Positions 16,205 through 25,273 of a DNA stretch of 34,934 nt are shown here, in pieces. Position numbers and translations under genes: made by a program. The stretch is from contig JAQIBF010000114.1 in assembly GCA_027859195.1 (NCBI GenBank), positions 1 through 34,934 on the forward strand, read 5' to 3'. Source of the stretch: Helicobacteraceae bacterium (GTDB lineage Bacteria > Campylobacterota > Campylobacteria > Campylobacterales > Sulfurimonadaceae). A model generated the notes under the pieces. The model worked only from the letters and a program-made list of their open reading frames with translations, did not search any database and had not been told where the DNA came from. Each line of letters opens with the position of its first letter. The first letter of the stretch is position 1.

Positions 16205-17221
16205 TTAATCCTCAAATAGATTGTTTTCTTTTTGAGATGCTTTGAATTTTAACACCTCATAACTCTTTTGTGTGGCAATACGTCCACGCGCTGTTCGTTC
16301 AAGGTAGCCGTTTGCTAACAGGTAGGGTTCTACGACATCTTCTACGGTTCCTTCATCTTCACTCAGTGCGGCGGCAATTGTGCTAAGGCCCATTGGACGA
16401 CCCTTGGCTTGCATGAGGTACTCCAAAAGACGGATATCCATTTCGTCAAAACCGTAATTGTTGATGCCCAGCTGCTCTAATGCAAAGGTTGTTCGCTCGT
16501 GCAGGATCTTTTTTTCATTGGCAACATCGGCAAAATCACGGACACGGCGAAGCAGTCTAAGGGCGATACGCGGTGTTCCTCTCGAACGCTTCGCGATCTC
16601 CCAGGCAGCTTCTTTCATGATCTCTTTGTCCAGTTTCAAAGAGGCCTGTGTCACGATCTTGGCGAGTTCATCAGAGGAGTAGAAATTCATACGAAAACTC
16701 ATACCAAAGCGGTCTCGAAGAGGGTTGGAAACCATGCCTGCTCGGGTCGTTGCACCGATGAGGGTAAACCGGGGCAGATCGATCTTGACCGTTTGTGCAG
16801 CGGGTCCGCTGCCGATGATGATGTCCAGACGAAAGTCTTCCATGGCCGAGTAGAGGATCTCTTCGACCGCAGGTGATAGACGGTGAATCTCGTCAATAAA
16901 GAGAATGTCTCCCTCATCAAGATTAGTCATAATAGCGGCAAGGTCACCGCTCTTTTCGATCATCGGAGCAGCCGTGACTTTAATGCTAGCCTGCATCTCA
17001 TTGGCAATAATAAGTGCCAGTGTTGTCTTTCCCAGGCCGGGAGGACCATAAAAAAGCGTGTGGTCAAGGGCTTCATCACGCATCTTGCTGGCTTTAATAA
17101 AGACGCCCAGGTTTTTTTTGATCTGCTCCTGCCCTATGTACTCGTTCCATGCATCAGGACGCAGGGTGGTCTCACTGACCTCTTCAGCGTCAAATTGCTC
17201 GATCTCGACAATACGGTCCAT
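16205..17221 (-). CDS. ruvB: Holliday junction branch-migration ATPase RuvB
   Basis: An AAA+ motor of the RuvABC complex. It shows Walker [10 protein letters not shown] (~59-67), Walker B LFIDEIHR (~107-114), sensor I GATTRAG, arginine-finger region NPLRDRFGM and the winged-helix end with [19 protein letters not shown]. The ATG at 17221 ([10 protein letters not shown]) is preferred to the TTG one codon upstream, giving 338 residues, a normal length. It lies 15 bp after panB and 12 bp before the permease gene, all on the minus strand. No ruvA or ruvC is in the window. Confidence 0.95.
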   Translation of the reverse strand: MDRIVEIEQFDAEEVSETTLRPDAWNEYIGQEQIKKNLGVFIKASKMRDEALDHTLFYGPPGLGKTTLALIIANEMQASIKVTAAPMIEKSGDLAAIMTNLDEGDILFIDEIHRLSPAVEEILYSAMEDFRLDIIIGSGPAAQTVKIDLPRFTLIGATTRAGMVSNPLRDRFGMSFRMNFYSSDELAKIVTQASLKLDKEIMKEAAWEIAKRSRGTPRIALRLLRRVRDFADVANEKKILHERTTFALEQLGINNYGFDEMDIRLLEYLMQAKGRPMGLSTIAAALSEDEGTVEDVVEPYLLANGYLERTARGRIATQKSYEVLKFKASQKENNLFED

Positions 17222-17236
17222 CAAAACAGCTCTTTT

Positions 17237-18028
17237 TTAATAGGTGTGGATCTCATCAGGAAAACTGCGAGCCTCGACTTCATCTTTATAGTTTTGCACG
17301 GCTTCTTTGACAAGGTCGGCACCATTAAGATATTTTTTGACAAACTTAGGGGTGAACTCTTCAAAGAGTCCCAGCATGTCTGAGAAGACAAGCACTTGCC
17401 CATCAACACCACTGCCTGCTCCAATCCCGATAACAGGAACACTCACGGATTGGGCCACGAGAGTTGCGACCTCTGCTTTGACCCCTTCGATCACCATACA
17501 AAATGCACCGGCTGCTTCAACAGCTTTAGCATCGGCGATAAGCTGTGTCGCTTCACTGTCTGTTTTTCCCTTTACCTTATAGCCGCCTTCGCCGCGAACG
17601 GACTGGGGCAACAGTCCGATGTGGGCACATACGGCGATACCGTTGTCGACAAGATACTTAATCGTGGGTGCTTTTTCCTCGCCGCCTTCGATCTTTACGG
17701 CATCCGCCGGAGATTCCTGAAAGACTCTTGTGGCATTTGCCAAGGCCAGATCTGCTGTGGGATAGGTACCAAAGGGCATGTCTGCGATGACGAAAGAGTT
17801 GTGTGCGCCATTACAAACAGCCTGGGTATGGTAGATCATTTGATCTAATGTGGCACTAAGTGTATCTTTTTTACCGCCAAAACTCATATTGAGGCTGTCG
17901 CCCACCAAAATGATGTCGGCTATTGGGTCAAAAAGTTTGGCAAAAAGAGCATCATAAGCAGTGATCATGGTTAATGGACGATCACCTTTGGCTTTTTTGA
18001 TCTTCGTGATAGAGAGTTTTATATTCAT
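17237..18028 (-). CDS. panB: 3-methyl-2-oxobutanoate hydroxymethyltransferase PanB
   Basis: A 263-residue enzyme catalysing the first committed step of pantothenate synthesis, adding a hydroxymethyl group from 5,10-methylene-THF to alpha-ketoisovalerate. It has MITAYDALFAKLFD, ILVGDSLNM (metal-binding aspartate), ADMPFGTY, KIEGGEE, AHIGLLPQS and VIGIGAGSGVDGQVLVFSDM, all family hallmarks. It is the first gene of the minus-strand panB-ruvB-permease operon. Its promoter must lie in the short divergent region facing trpA (18029-18131). Confidence 0.95.
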   Translation of the reverse strand: MNIKLSITKIKKAKGDRPLTMITAYDALFAKLFDPIADIILVGDSLNMSFGGKKDTLSATLDQMIYHTQAVCNGAHNSFVIADMPFGTYPTADLALANATRVFQESPADAVKIEGGEEKAPTIKYLVDNGIAVCAHIGLLPQSVRGEGGYKVKGKTDSEATQLIADAKAVEAAGAFCMVIEGVKAEVATLVAQSVSVPVIGIGAGSGVDGQVLVFSDMLGLFEEFTPKFVKKYLNGADLVKEAVQNYKDEVEARSFPDEIHTY

Positions 18029-18076
18029 TGTGGTCTCATCTTAGTATGTAAGTAACGTGATTTTATCCAAAAGTGG

Positions 18077-18107
18077 TACAATTTCGTTTAAATATGACAA
18101 TTATACT
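18077..18107 (+). promoter_or_regulatory. Candidate -10 elements upstream of trpA
   Basis: TACAAT at 18077-18082 and TATACT at 18102-18107 lie 50 and 25 nt before the preferred TTG start of trpA. Either could be a sigma70 -10; no convincing -35 is seen, as is common in this group. The 103-bp region is shared with divergent panB. Confidence 0.3.
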
Positions 18108-18131
18108 TTACATCCCATCTTTGGAGACAGT

Positions 18132-18872
18132 TTGAAACATCTAGTAGCCTATATTACAACAGGTTTTCCTGAAAAAGCATTTACAGTCGATCTTGCCTTG
18201 GCCTTAGGTGAAAGTGGTGTTGACTCACTTGAACTTGGCGTTCCTTTTTCTGATCCGGTCGCCGATGGACCAGTGATTGAACAAGCCAACTTTTTAGCAC
18301 TTGAAAAAGGACTCCGTTTCCGGGATGTTTTGGAACTTTCAGAGCAGATCGCATCGAAAGTCGACACGCTTTGGATGGGCTATTTCAACCCGTTCTACCA
18401 ATACGGTATGGATGCACTGCTTAAAAAAGCTAACGAGATCGGTGTCAGTGGAATGATCATTCCCGACCTTCCTCATGAAGAGGCTGGGGTATATAAAACA
18501 CAGTTTGACACGAATGCCGTCAGCAACATCAGTTTTGTCGCACCGACCGATGATGATGCCCGTATCAAAGAGCTGGTCCGCGATTCGAAGAAATTTATCT
18601 ATCTTGTTGCTTATGCAGGTATTACCGGCAGTGGACAAAGTGAAGACCTTCAGCCTGTCATTACCTCAATAAAGTCACATACAGAGACACCGGTCTATGT
18701 CGGTTTCGGTGTTAATGAAAAGACCGCCAAAGAGAAAGTTGCCGGTGTTGATGGTGTTATTGTTGGTTCGGCTTTTGTCAATGTCTTGTTACAAGAGGAT
18801 ATGAACTACCAACAAAAGATCGAAAAATGTTGTTCTATAGCTAGAGAGATCAAGCAGAAGATCAACGAGTAA
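18132..18872 (+). CDS. trpA: Tryptophan synthase alpha subunit TrpA (TTG start)
   Basis: Cleaves indole-3-glycerol phosphate to indole and glyceraldehyde-3-phosphate, working with TrpB. Catalytic E34 and D45 lie in DSLELGVPFSDPVADGP, 11 residues apart as in E. coli (E49/D60); the C-terminal phosphate site GFGVNEKTAK and GVIVGSAFV are present. An open frame reaches back to ATG 18057, but its extra 25 residues do not look like TrpA and lie over the promoter-like sequence. The TTG at 18132 has GGAG at 18123-18126 and gives M-KHLVAYITTGFP, the usual N-terminus (246 residues). trpB is not in the window, so trpA is unlinked here. Confidence 0.93.
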   Translation: MKHLVAYITTGFPEKAFTVDLALALGESGVDSLELGVPFSDPVADGPVIEQANFLALEKGLRFRDVLELSEQIASKVDTLWMGYFNPFYQYGMDALLKKANEIGVSGMIIPDLPHEEAGVYKTQFDTNAVSNISFVAPTDDDARIKELVRDSKKFIYLVAYAGITGSGQSEDLQPVITSIKSHTETPVYVGFGVNEKTAKEKVAGVDGVIVGSAFVNVLLQEDMNYQQKIEKCCSIAREIKQKINE

Positions 18873-18883
18873 TTTTTTTATAC

Positions 18884-19822
18884 ATGCAATTTAGGTCTCT
18901 CTTTTTTCTGATTGTATTTGCCTTACCTTCGTATGCCAGTTTTACGCTGTATGATGAACTGAAAAACCTGCCTCAGACCTATGTCCAGCCTTTCTTTGAA
19001 CTTTTCCCGGATGGCAGCATACACCCTGTTGACGACACACTCTCTCAAGAACTTAACCATTTTCGGATGAATGAGATGTTACAAAAACAGTTTATTGCAC
19101 TTGACATCGGAGCAGATGACGATTATCTTGTGGAAGAGATCAATGTCAATGAAGCGCTTCCGGGACGTTATCGAAGCCTTGTCGAAGATACGATCTACAT
19201 TCAATTTGCCATGATAACGGCAGTGGGGGCATTGGCTGTTATGCCTGAGAGTATCTCTAAATGGGATATGAAAACATTGAATGAACAGTCTTTGGGCGAA
19301 CGTTGGAAAGAAAATGTCACCACTAAACCTGTATGGGATAAAGACGCATGGGCGATCAACTATATCGGTCACCCTATCTCAGGCGCAATCTATTATTCCA
19401 TGGCCCGAAATGATGGGATGTCTATTTTTGAATCAGCTGCATATTCGACCATATTGTCAACATTCTTTTGGGAATACGGTTATGAGTCTTTTGCAGAGAA
19501 GCCCTCTGTTCAAGACCAGATCTTCACCCCGTTGATCGGTTCTTTTCTGGGCGAAGGTATGCACATATTGGAAGGAAAACTGGATGCAAACGGGGGTAAG
19601 ATCTGGGGTTCTAAGGAGCTGGGCAGTTTCAGCTATTTTTGGCTGGACCCAATGGGAAACATGGCAGGAGGATTAAGTGATATCTTTGATATCTCTGTCA
19701 CCTTGAGTTTTGAGAACTATCCCCACTTTGCAGATGCTTCTCAGTTCCGTTTTGAAAACCAGTACACAGATCCGGTCCGTTTTCAAGACCGTGATTACGG
19801 ATTCATGCTTACGTTCCAATAG
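18884..19822 (+). CDS. DUF3943 family secreted/envelope protein
   Basis: A 312-residue protein with a signal peptide (1-18, ends YASF) and the DUF3943 pattern: DAWAINYIGHPISGAIYYSM, ESAAYSTILSTFFWEYGYES, KPSVQDQIFTPLIGSFLGE. It is probably in the outer membrane or periplasm; the C-terminus ends in alternating residues and a final FMLTFQ, which fits a beta-barrel-like structure. It starts 11 nt after trpA and may be read through from it, but no functional link is obvious. The function of the family is unknown. Confidence 0.8.
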   Translation: MQFRSLFFLIVFALPSYASFTLYDELKNLPQTYVQPFFELFPDGSIHPVDDTLSQELNHFRMNEMLQKQFIALDIGADDDYLVEEINVNEALPGRYRSLVEDTIYIQFAMITAVGALAVMPESISKWDMKTLNEQSLGERWKENVTTKPVWDKDAWAINYIGHPISGAIYYSMARNDGMSIFESAAYSTILSTFFWEYGYESFAEKPSVQDQIFTPLIGSFLGEGMHILEGKLDANGGKIWGSKELGSFSYFWLDPMGNMAGGLSDIFDISVTLSFENYPHFADASQFRFENQYTDPVRFQDRDYGFMLTFQ

Positions 19823-19862
19823 ATCCGGAATATTCATTTACTGTATAGTGCTCTCATTATGG

Positions 19863-19868
19863 TATAAT
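19863..19868 (+). promoter_or_regulatory. -10 box of the tmRNA gene
   Basis: A perfect TATAAT lies 45 nt before the mature tmRNA 5' end. Transcription would start near 19875, leaving a ~38-nt leader that RNase P would remove. It is the only good promoter in the 90-bp gap after the DUF3943 gene. Confidence 0.55.
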
Positions 19869-19912
19869 TCCACCATGTAATTTGTACAAGGGTTTTGAAA
19901 ATGCCCTAGACT

Positions 19913-20288
19913 GGGGACGACTTGGCTTCGACAGGAGTAGTTCGGGATCTGGTTGCATGTCGGACTGAGCAATTCCGTTACGCGGCTCACCTTGCTTAAA
20001 TGCAAACAACACAAATTACCGCCCAGCTTACGCAGTAGCATAAGTATAACCCCTCGAAAGAGGCGGGCTGCTTCACTCTTCGGTTCTATCCGAGAAGAGA
20101 TTTTGAAGTATAACCTTCATGATAGATATATTTTGCGTCTGTCTCAGCGCAAAACGAACTTTGGGGCTCGTTCGGACTAGTCTTGCTCATTGTATGAAGC
20201 CGAATTAAACTAAACAATGTCTCTAAGCATGTAGACGCCATTTTCTAGCTATTTTTGGACTCGGGTTCGACACCCGACGTCTCCACCA
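19913..20288 (+). ncRNA. ssrA: tmRNA (transfer-messenger RNA)
   Basis: The 5' end GGGGACG pairs over 7 bp (one G-U) with CGTCTCC at 20278-20284, followed by ACCA encoded in the DNA. The T-arm GGGTTCGACACCC lies just before it. The tag reading frame at 20002-20043 is GCA AAC AAC ACA ... GCA TAA, giving ANNTNYRPAYAVA, characteristic of Campylobacterota. The size (376 nt) and single-piece form are standard. With SmpB it rescues ribosomes stalled on broken mRNAs and marks their products for proteolysis. ORFs overlapping this RNA are not genes. Confidence 0.97.
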
Positions 20289-20473
20289 ATCAAACACTTC
20301 TTTAAATATCCAAACATTATCTTTTTCTCTATCTTCTATGCCACTGCAATGAACATCTTGATGTTTAATTCTCTACATATTTTTACCTCAATACCAATAC
20401 CTATTTGTGCTAGAATGGTCTCATCGACCTTACTAAGAAGGTAATAGAAATTTTGTCTATGGGGAGAAACAGT

Positions 20474-20983
20474 ATGAAAATGATGAAGATCGTGGGGCTG
20501 TTATGCTTGAGTGTCTCTATCCTTACTGCGGCAGATGTGGTGAAGATAGAGCGTATGAGTCTGGAATTGGCGACAGAGGTGGCTAAGCGTTCTGTGGAGG
20601 CGTGTCGGGCGCAAGGGTACTGGGTCAGTGCGGTGGTGGTTGACCGCAGTGCCAATGTTCAGGTAGTGATGCGCGATACCTATGCTGCGCGTTTTACGAT
20701 GCAGATAGCCGAAGAGAAAGCCAATGCAGTGATCATGGGCGGAACCGATTCCGCAACCCTTGTCTCTAACCGTGCCGACATCCGAAACGAACTGAACAAT
20801 ATCGACGGTCTGATCATGATGCGCGGCGGATTGGCGGTAAAGTCGGGTGATGTCCTGCTGGGAGCCGTCGGCGTCAGCGGTGCACCCGGCGGAGACCTGG
20901 ATGCGGCCTGTGCAGCAAAAGCACTCAAGTCGCTAGAAGAGCGTTTGGCCTTTAGTCTGATGGACGATGCAGACGAGGAATAA
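20474..20983 (+). CDS. Secreted GlcG/HbpS-family (haem-degrading-like) protein
   Basis: About 169 residues with a signal peptide (MKMMKIVGLLCLSVSILTAA) and the GlcG/HbpS domain: LELATEVAKRSVEACRAQGY, VSAVVVDRSANVQVVMRD, AEEKANAVIMG, GGLAVKSGDVLLGAVGVSGAPGGDLDAACAAKAL. Members bind haem, cobalamin or small ligands; the exported form resembles HbpS. The ATG at 20474 is chosen because GGGGAGA at 20462-20468 precedes it by 5 nt and the signal peptide begins there; the in-frame TTG at 20453 lies before that ribosome site. TAGAAT at 20411-20416 is a possible -10. It converges on waaC with only 13 bp between stops. Confidence 0.8.
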   Translation: MKMMKIVGLLCLSVSILTAADVVKIERMSLELATEVAKRSVEACRAQGYWVSAVVVDRSANVQVVMRDTYAARFTMQIAEEKANAVIMGGTDSATLVSNRADIRNELNNIDGLIMMRGGLAVKSGDVLLGAVGVSGAPGGDLDAACAAKALKSLEERLAFSLMDDADEE

Positions 20984-20996
20984 TTGTAAAGGCGAC

Positions 20997-22004
20997 TTAG
21001 TTTAGTGCCAGCAGCCGCTTTGCTTTATCTGCAATCTCATCAACATCGATGGTCTCTATTGAAAAGTCCTGTTTGTCGATCTTGTTGATGTCGACTTTAG
21101 AGTCTGATTCGCAGGCCAGGTTGATAGGAGTCTCATAGATCATGCGGGTGTTTGTTGGTCCAAAAAGTGTGATAGAAGGGCGGTTCATAGCCCATGCGAG
21201 GTGTGTTGGACCCGTGTCGTTTCCGATGATGAGGTCACAATGTCCTATTGTCGCCCTGAGTTGAGCTAAAGAGAGCTTTGGTGCAACTGTCGCGTTAGGT
21301 GCCCGTTCCGCAATAAATTCGGCATACTCTTTTTCTCTCTCATTTCCCCATATCAAAATACAATGATAGCTCTCTAAGGCAAAACAGAGTTCTGAAAACT
21401 TCTGTTTCGGGTACTCTTTAGAGGGCCATGATGCACCAATGACCATAGCAATATGCTTTGTTTTTGAAGCCAAAAAGGCTGGTCTTTCTTGTGGCTGAAA
21501 ACAGGGCTTTTTATTGAGTATCTCTTCATCAGTAACACTGAAATCAAGGGCTTCAGCGACCACATCAATATTACGCCGTATGACGTTGTTTTCATAAGGG
21601 ATATGTGATGATGTTTTGTAAAACCATGATGCGGCTGATTCTCTGGCAGAAGCGCTGTCAAAGCCGTGGATATTCTTACCGATAAACCTGGCGACAACAG
21701 CAGATTTGATAAGCCCCTGCATATCGATGATCTTGTCAAAAGGACCGGAGCTCTTGAGCTCAGTGATCGTCGTTTTTAAGAGGGCAAGACTTTTCTCTTT
21801 TTTGATGCGTTTCACAGGAACGGCATGGACTTTGTCTAAGTCAGGATGCTGCTGTAATATTGGGGCAAAAACCTCTTCACAAAACCACTCTATCTGAGCA
21901 TTCGGATAATGCTTTTTAATAAGTTGCAAAACGACGGCTCCATTGATGATGTCACCAAGGGCTGTTAGTCTGACAAGGGCGATACGAAGGGGCTGTTTAT
22001 TCAT
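20997..22004 (-). CDS. waaC: Lipopolysaccharide heptosyltransferase I (GT9 family)
   Basis: A 335-residue glycosyltransferase family 9 protein. The N-terminus RIALVRLTALGDIINGAVVL and the C-terminal donor site LIIGNDTGPTHLAWAMNRPSI with LFGPTN are typical of WaaC, which adds the first L-glycero-D-manno-heptose to Kdo in the inner core of LPS. WaaC is preferred over WaaF from the overall motif set and length, but the two are similar. Divergent from the pglG-like gene. An ACTATA at 22011-22016 (TATAGT on this strand) lies so close to the start that a very short leader is likely. Confidence 0.85.
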   Translation of the reverse strand: MNKQPLRIALVRLTALGDIINGAVVLQLIKKHYPNAQIEWFCEEVFAPILQQHPDLDKVHAVPVKRIKKEKSLALLKTTITELKSSGPFDKIIDMQGLIKSAVVARFIGKNIHGFDSASARESAASWFYKTSSHIPYENNVIRRNIDVVAEALDFSVTDEEILNKKPCFQPQERPAFLASKTKHIAMVIGASWPSKEYPKQKFSELCFALESYHCILIWGNEREKEYAEFIAERAPNATVAPKLSLAQLRATIGHCDLIIGNDTGPTHLAWAMNRPSITLFGPTNTRMIYETPINLACESDSKVDINKIDKQDFSIETIDVDEIADKAKRLLALN

Positions 22005-22136
22005 ATCGACACTATAACAAAAGCATCATTAGAAGCGGCCTTTTTCATTAATAAACCAAGCATGTTCTGATGGCTGAACGCTCTTGTATATAGGCCATTA
22101 AAGGCACCTATAAACCAACATTAACGGACTCTTGGC

Positions 22137-22142
22137 TATAAT
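22137..22142 (+). promoter_or_regulatory. -10 box upstream of the pglG-hisHA-prmA block
   Basis: TATAAT 53 nt before the ATG at 22195. The ribosome site is ACAAGGAAT just before that ATG. The gap also holds an imperfect hairpin at 22089-22112 (TATAGG/CCTATA with inner CC/GG). This is the only clear promoter before the compact plus-strand block that runs to 28616. Confidence 0.45.
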
Positions 22143-22194
22143 CGCGTAGTCTAATAGACACTGTGTGGTATAGAATAAAGTACAAGGAATAACA

Positions 22195-23106
22195 ATGTTA
22201 ACACGTGATATCCAACATTATGCGGAGAGCCGTACTCAGGCCCGTGCTTACTTCTGTTATCTGCTTTCAAAAAACCTGCCGAACAATCTGCCCTCTATCT
22301 CTGAAAAATCAGTGATAGACCGTCTGCGCAAGATAATGGGCGACCTGAAAGATTGTGAAGGGGTCTATCTGCTGAACGAAAAGGGTGATCAGGTCACGTC
22401 GACCTATCTTCCCGATGGGAGCAAGACGGATACGTGTATCAATCAGTCACGAGCCAATCGTGCTTATTACTACCGCGCTATGAAAGAGAAGCGCTGTACG
22501 ATCACAGATCCGTACCCTTCTTTGATCACAAAAGATCTTACGATTACAGCCTCTAAACCCATTTTTAATACTGCGGGTGAGATAAAATATGTAGCCTGTC
22601 TTGACATGCCACTCAGTGCTGTTTTGAAAATAGCACATCCAATGCCTATGAAGTCAGTGATGGGACGGGTTTTTCGTATTGGTTACGCCATGTTTACCTT
22701 AGTTTTGGCGATGGTCTCACTTCTCTTGTTCTTAAAAGGGGTGGGTTACTTTTTTACCCAGGGTATTAACTTTCATACTGTTGATGTGAAGGATGTTTTT
22801 AATGCGACCATTCTTTTGACCCTCTCTTTAGCGATGTTTGATCTGGTCAAGACCCTTTTTGAAGAGGAGGTATTGGGACGTTATAGCGAGAACCACAGTA
22901 CCGCTGACCCCCATAAGACGATGGTGCGTTTTTTGGGTTCAATCATCATCGCACTCTCTATTGAAGCCTTGATGCTGGTCTTCAAATTTGCAATGACGGA
23001 ACCCGACAAGCTGATTACGGCGATGTACCTTATCGGGGGAGTATCCCTCTTGTTGGTCTCGTTGGCAGTCTATATCAAATTCACAGGAAAGAGAATCGAA
23101 GAATGA
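22195..23106 (+). CDS. pglG: PglG-like membrane protein with PDC/Cache sensor domain
   Basis: A 303-residue protein. Residues ~30-150 form a PDC/Cache-like ligand domain (CEGVYLLNEKGDQVTST, RAYYYRAMKEKRCTITDPYPS, ITASKPIFNTAGEIKYVACLDM), followed by four membrane segments (~160-185, ~203-225, ~243-268, ~275-296). I assign it to the PglG family ('general glycosylation pathway protein') partly from architecture and partly from context: in C. jejuni, as I recall, pglG lies next to prmA, ftsH, a psd-related gene and pssA. A glycosylation role for PglG is not established and the other pgl genes are not in this window. Its last codons overlap hisH by 4 nt (ATGA). Confidence 0.65.
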   Translation: MLTRDIQHYAESRTQARAYFCYLLSKNLPNNLPSISEKSVIDRLRKIMGDLKDCEGVYLLNEKGDQVTSTYLPDGSKTDTCINQSRANRAYYYRAMKEKRCTITDPYPSLITKDLTITASKPIFNTAGEIKYVACLDMPLSAVLKIAHPMPMKSVMGRVFRIGYAMFTLVLAMVSLLLFLKGVGYFFTQGINFHTVDVKDVFNATILLTLSLAMFDLVKTLFEEEVLGRYSENHSTADPHKTMVRFLGSIIIALSIEALMLVFKFAMTEPDKLITAMYLIGGVSLLLVSLAVYIKFTGKRIEE

Positions 23107-23714
23107 TAGGGATCGTTGATTACAACATGGGAAACCTGGCTTCTGTTAAAAATGCGTTTAAACGCTTGGGACATGATGCGGTGGTCGAGTCCGACCCGGA
23201 CAAGTTCCATACCTACGACAAGTTGATCTTGCCGGGTGTCGGTGCCTTTGGCGATGCAATGGAGCATCTGAAAGAGCGCCATATGGATGAGGCAATAAAG
23301 ATATATGCCAAAGGCGGTGCTCCGATATTAGGGATCTGTCTTGGAATGCAGCTGTTATTTGAGTCGAGCCAGGAGTTTGGACACAGTGAAGGGTTAGGGC
23401 TGATTAAAGGGCATGTCCAGGCCTTTGACACGGCGCGATTTTCACACCCACTCAAAGTGCCGCACATGGGTTGGAACCGCATGTTCACCAAAGATCACCC
23501 GCTTTTTAACAAGCTGGATGACGAACATTATCTCTATTTTGTCCATTCATTTCATGCGGTGTGCGAAGATCCTTCCAACACGATCGGCCGGACAGAATAT
23601 GGGTACAGTTTTACCAGTGCAGTAGCGAACGACAATGTGATGGGGATACAGCCTCACCCAGAAAAAAGCCATACAAACGGGCTTCAGATCTTAGAAAATT
23701 TTATTACTTTATAA
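23103..23714 (+). CDS. hisH: Imidazole glycerol phosphate synthase, glutaminase subunit HisH
   Basis: A 203-residue class I glutamine amidotransferase that supplies ammonia to HisF in histidine synthesis. The catalytic triad is visible: C79 in GICLGMQLLFESS, H185 and E187 in GIQPHPEKS. The start DYNMGNLASVKNAF and LPGVGAFGDAM are family motifs. It is followed 9 nt later by hisA; hisF is not in the window, so the partner is encoded elsewhere. Confidence 0.95.
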   Translation: MIGIVDYNMGNLASVKNAFKRLGHDAVVESDPDKFHTYDKLILPGVGAFGDAMEHLKERHMDEAIKIYAKGGAPILGICLGMQLLFESSQEFGHSEGLGLIKGHVQAFDTARFSHPLKVPHMGWNRMFTKDHPLFNKLDDEHYLYFVHSFHAVCEDPSNTIGRTEYGYSFTSAVANDNVMGIQPHPEKSHTNGLQILENFITL

Positions 23715-23723
23715 GGAACGCAT

Positions 23724-24434
23724 ATGACACTATTTCCAGCAATCGACCTCAAAGACGGCAAGGCAGTTCGTCTTTCCAAAGGGTTGATGGAGAGTGCAAA
23801 GGTATACAATGAGAGCCCTGTCGCACAGGTGAAGATCTTTGAAGAGATGGGTGCTGAGTGGGTGCACTTGGTCGATCTAAACGGTGCCTTTGCCGGTGAG
23901 CCTGTTAACCATGACGAGATCAAAAAGATCCGTGCAAACTGCAATGTCAAGCTTGAACTCGGCGGCGGTATCCGCGATGAAGAGACGATCAAACGTTACC
24001 TTGAGTTGGGTATTGACCGTGTTATTTTAGGATCGATCGCAGTGAAAGACCCTCAATTTGTCAGGGATATGGCTGCAAAATACCCGGTTGTTGTCGGGAT
24101 AGACGCCATTGACGGTTACGTGGCAGTTGAAGGCTGGGGTGAAGTAAGTGAGATGAAAGCGACTGATTTGGCAAAAGCATTTGCTGAGGCGGGTGTAGAG
24201 GCTATTATCTGTACAGATGTAGGTCGTGACGGTATGCTTACCGGTATAAATATTAACTTTACACTTGAAATCGCACGGGCATCAGGCGTACCGACAATTG
24301 CCAGCGGCGGCTTAAAAGATAGAAGTGATATCGATGCACTTCTGGCAACAGGAGAGATTGCAGGTGTTATCGTTGGCAAAGCGTATTATGAAGGTACACT
24401 AGACCTAGAAAAAGCCTTGAAGGAAGTACAGTAG
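23724..24434 (+). CDS. hisA: ProFAR isomerase HisA
   Basis: A 236-residue (beta/alpha)8-barrel that isomerises ProFAR to PRFAR in histidine synthesis. It has the catalytic N-terminal aspartate ([15 protein letters not shown]8), the central aspartate in [13 protein letters not shown] and [11 protein letters not shown], and phosphate sites [10 protein letters not shown] and [17 protein letters not shown] precedes the ATG. The prmA start follows with no gap, so expression is coupled. Confidence 0.96.
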   Translation: MTLFPAIDLKDGKAVRLSKGLMESAKVYNESPVAQVKIFEEMGAEWVHLVDLNGAFAGEPVNHDEIKKIRANCNVKLELGGGIRDEETIKRYLELGIDRVILGSIAVKDPQFVRDMAAKYPVVVGIDAIDGYVAVEGWGEVSEMKATDLAKAFAEAGVEAIICTDVGRDGMLTGININFTLEIARASGVPTIASGGLKDRSDIDALLATGEIAGVIVGKAYYEGTLDLEKALKEVQ

Positions 24435-25271
24435 ATGCAAGAATATTATTATGAATTAAAAATCACACCATCAGCTTATATGGAACTGTTTGCTGACTTT
24501 TTGGCAGACACTTTGCCGATTGGTTTTGAAGAGTTCGAGAACAGTTTTATCATTCGCAGTGAAGAAGAACTTGAGACTATCTCCTGGGGTGTTGAGCAGT
24601 TTAAAGAGGCACTCGAACAAGCGCTTCAACAGCCTATTGATGTCGAAATGGAACTTACAAAACAGAAAAACAGTGACTGGGTCAAAAGCTATCAAGAGAG
24701 CATCACGCCGATAGAGATCGGCCCCTTTTATATCCATCCGACTTGGAATGATGCAAAGGAGGGGATGTTAAACATCGTACTCGACCCGGCACTGGCATTT
24801 GGAACAGGACATCATCCGACAACGGCAGCGTGTCTTGAAGCGATCGCTTCTGAGGTCAAAGCCGGAATGGAAGTGGCTGATATTGGCTGCGGAAGCGGTA
24901 TTCTTGGGATTGCCTGTGCGAAGATGGGCGCTATAGTAGACGCATGCGACACGGATCCTGTCTCTGTTGGAAACAGTCTAGAAAATGCTGATGTCAATGG
25001 TGTTGAATTCAGAGAGATTTGGGAGGGGTCAGCCCCAGCTTCACAGAAAAAGTATGATGTGGTCATTGCCAATATCGTAGCAGATGTGCTTGTTTTTATT
25101 GCCAGTGATCTGAAACGTCTTCTTAAAGATGAAGGTACCTTGGTTCTTTCAGGGATTTTAGACAAATATGAAGATAAAGTTCTAAAAGCATATGTTGACT
25201 GCACTATAGTAAAACGTATTCAGCGAGATGAGTGGGTAACACTTGTTGTAACAAAAAAAGGAAACAAATAG
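24435..25271 (+). CDS. prmA: Ribosomal protein L11 methyltransferase PrmA
   Basis: A 278-residue class I SAM methyltransferase that trimethylates ribosomal protein L11. The N-terminal L11-recognition domain (~1-80) is followed by DWVKSYQESITPIEIG, DPALAFGTGHHPTT, SAM motif I VADIGCGSGILGIA and VVIANIVADVL (the NI-V motif of PrmA). The ATG directly follows the hisA stop. The stop lies 2 nt before the ftsH ATG. Confidence 0.94.
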   Translation: MQEYYYELKITPSAYMELFADFLADTLPIGFEEFENSFIIRSEEELETISWGVEQFKEALEQALQQPIDVEMELTKQKNSDWVKSYQESITPIEIGPFYIHPTWNDAKEGMLNIVLDPALAFGTGHHPTTAACLEAIASEVKAGMEVADIGCGSGILGIACAKMGAIVDACDTDPVSVGNSLENADVNGVEFREIWEGSAPASQKKYDVVIANIVADVLVFIASDLKRLLKDEGTLVLSGILDKYEDKVLKAYVDCTIVKRIQRDEWVTLVVTKKGNK

Positions 25272-25273
25272 AT

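Noticed and set aside
16883-17383. 166-aa plus-strand open frame
   Set aside because: Lies antisense across ruvB and panB, two well-supported genes; no motif and no ribosome site.
19953-20180. 75-aa open frame on the plus strand
   Set aside because: Falls entirely inside the tmRNA; only the ANNTNYRPAYAVA tag is translated there.
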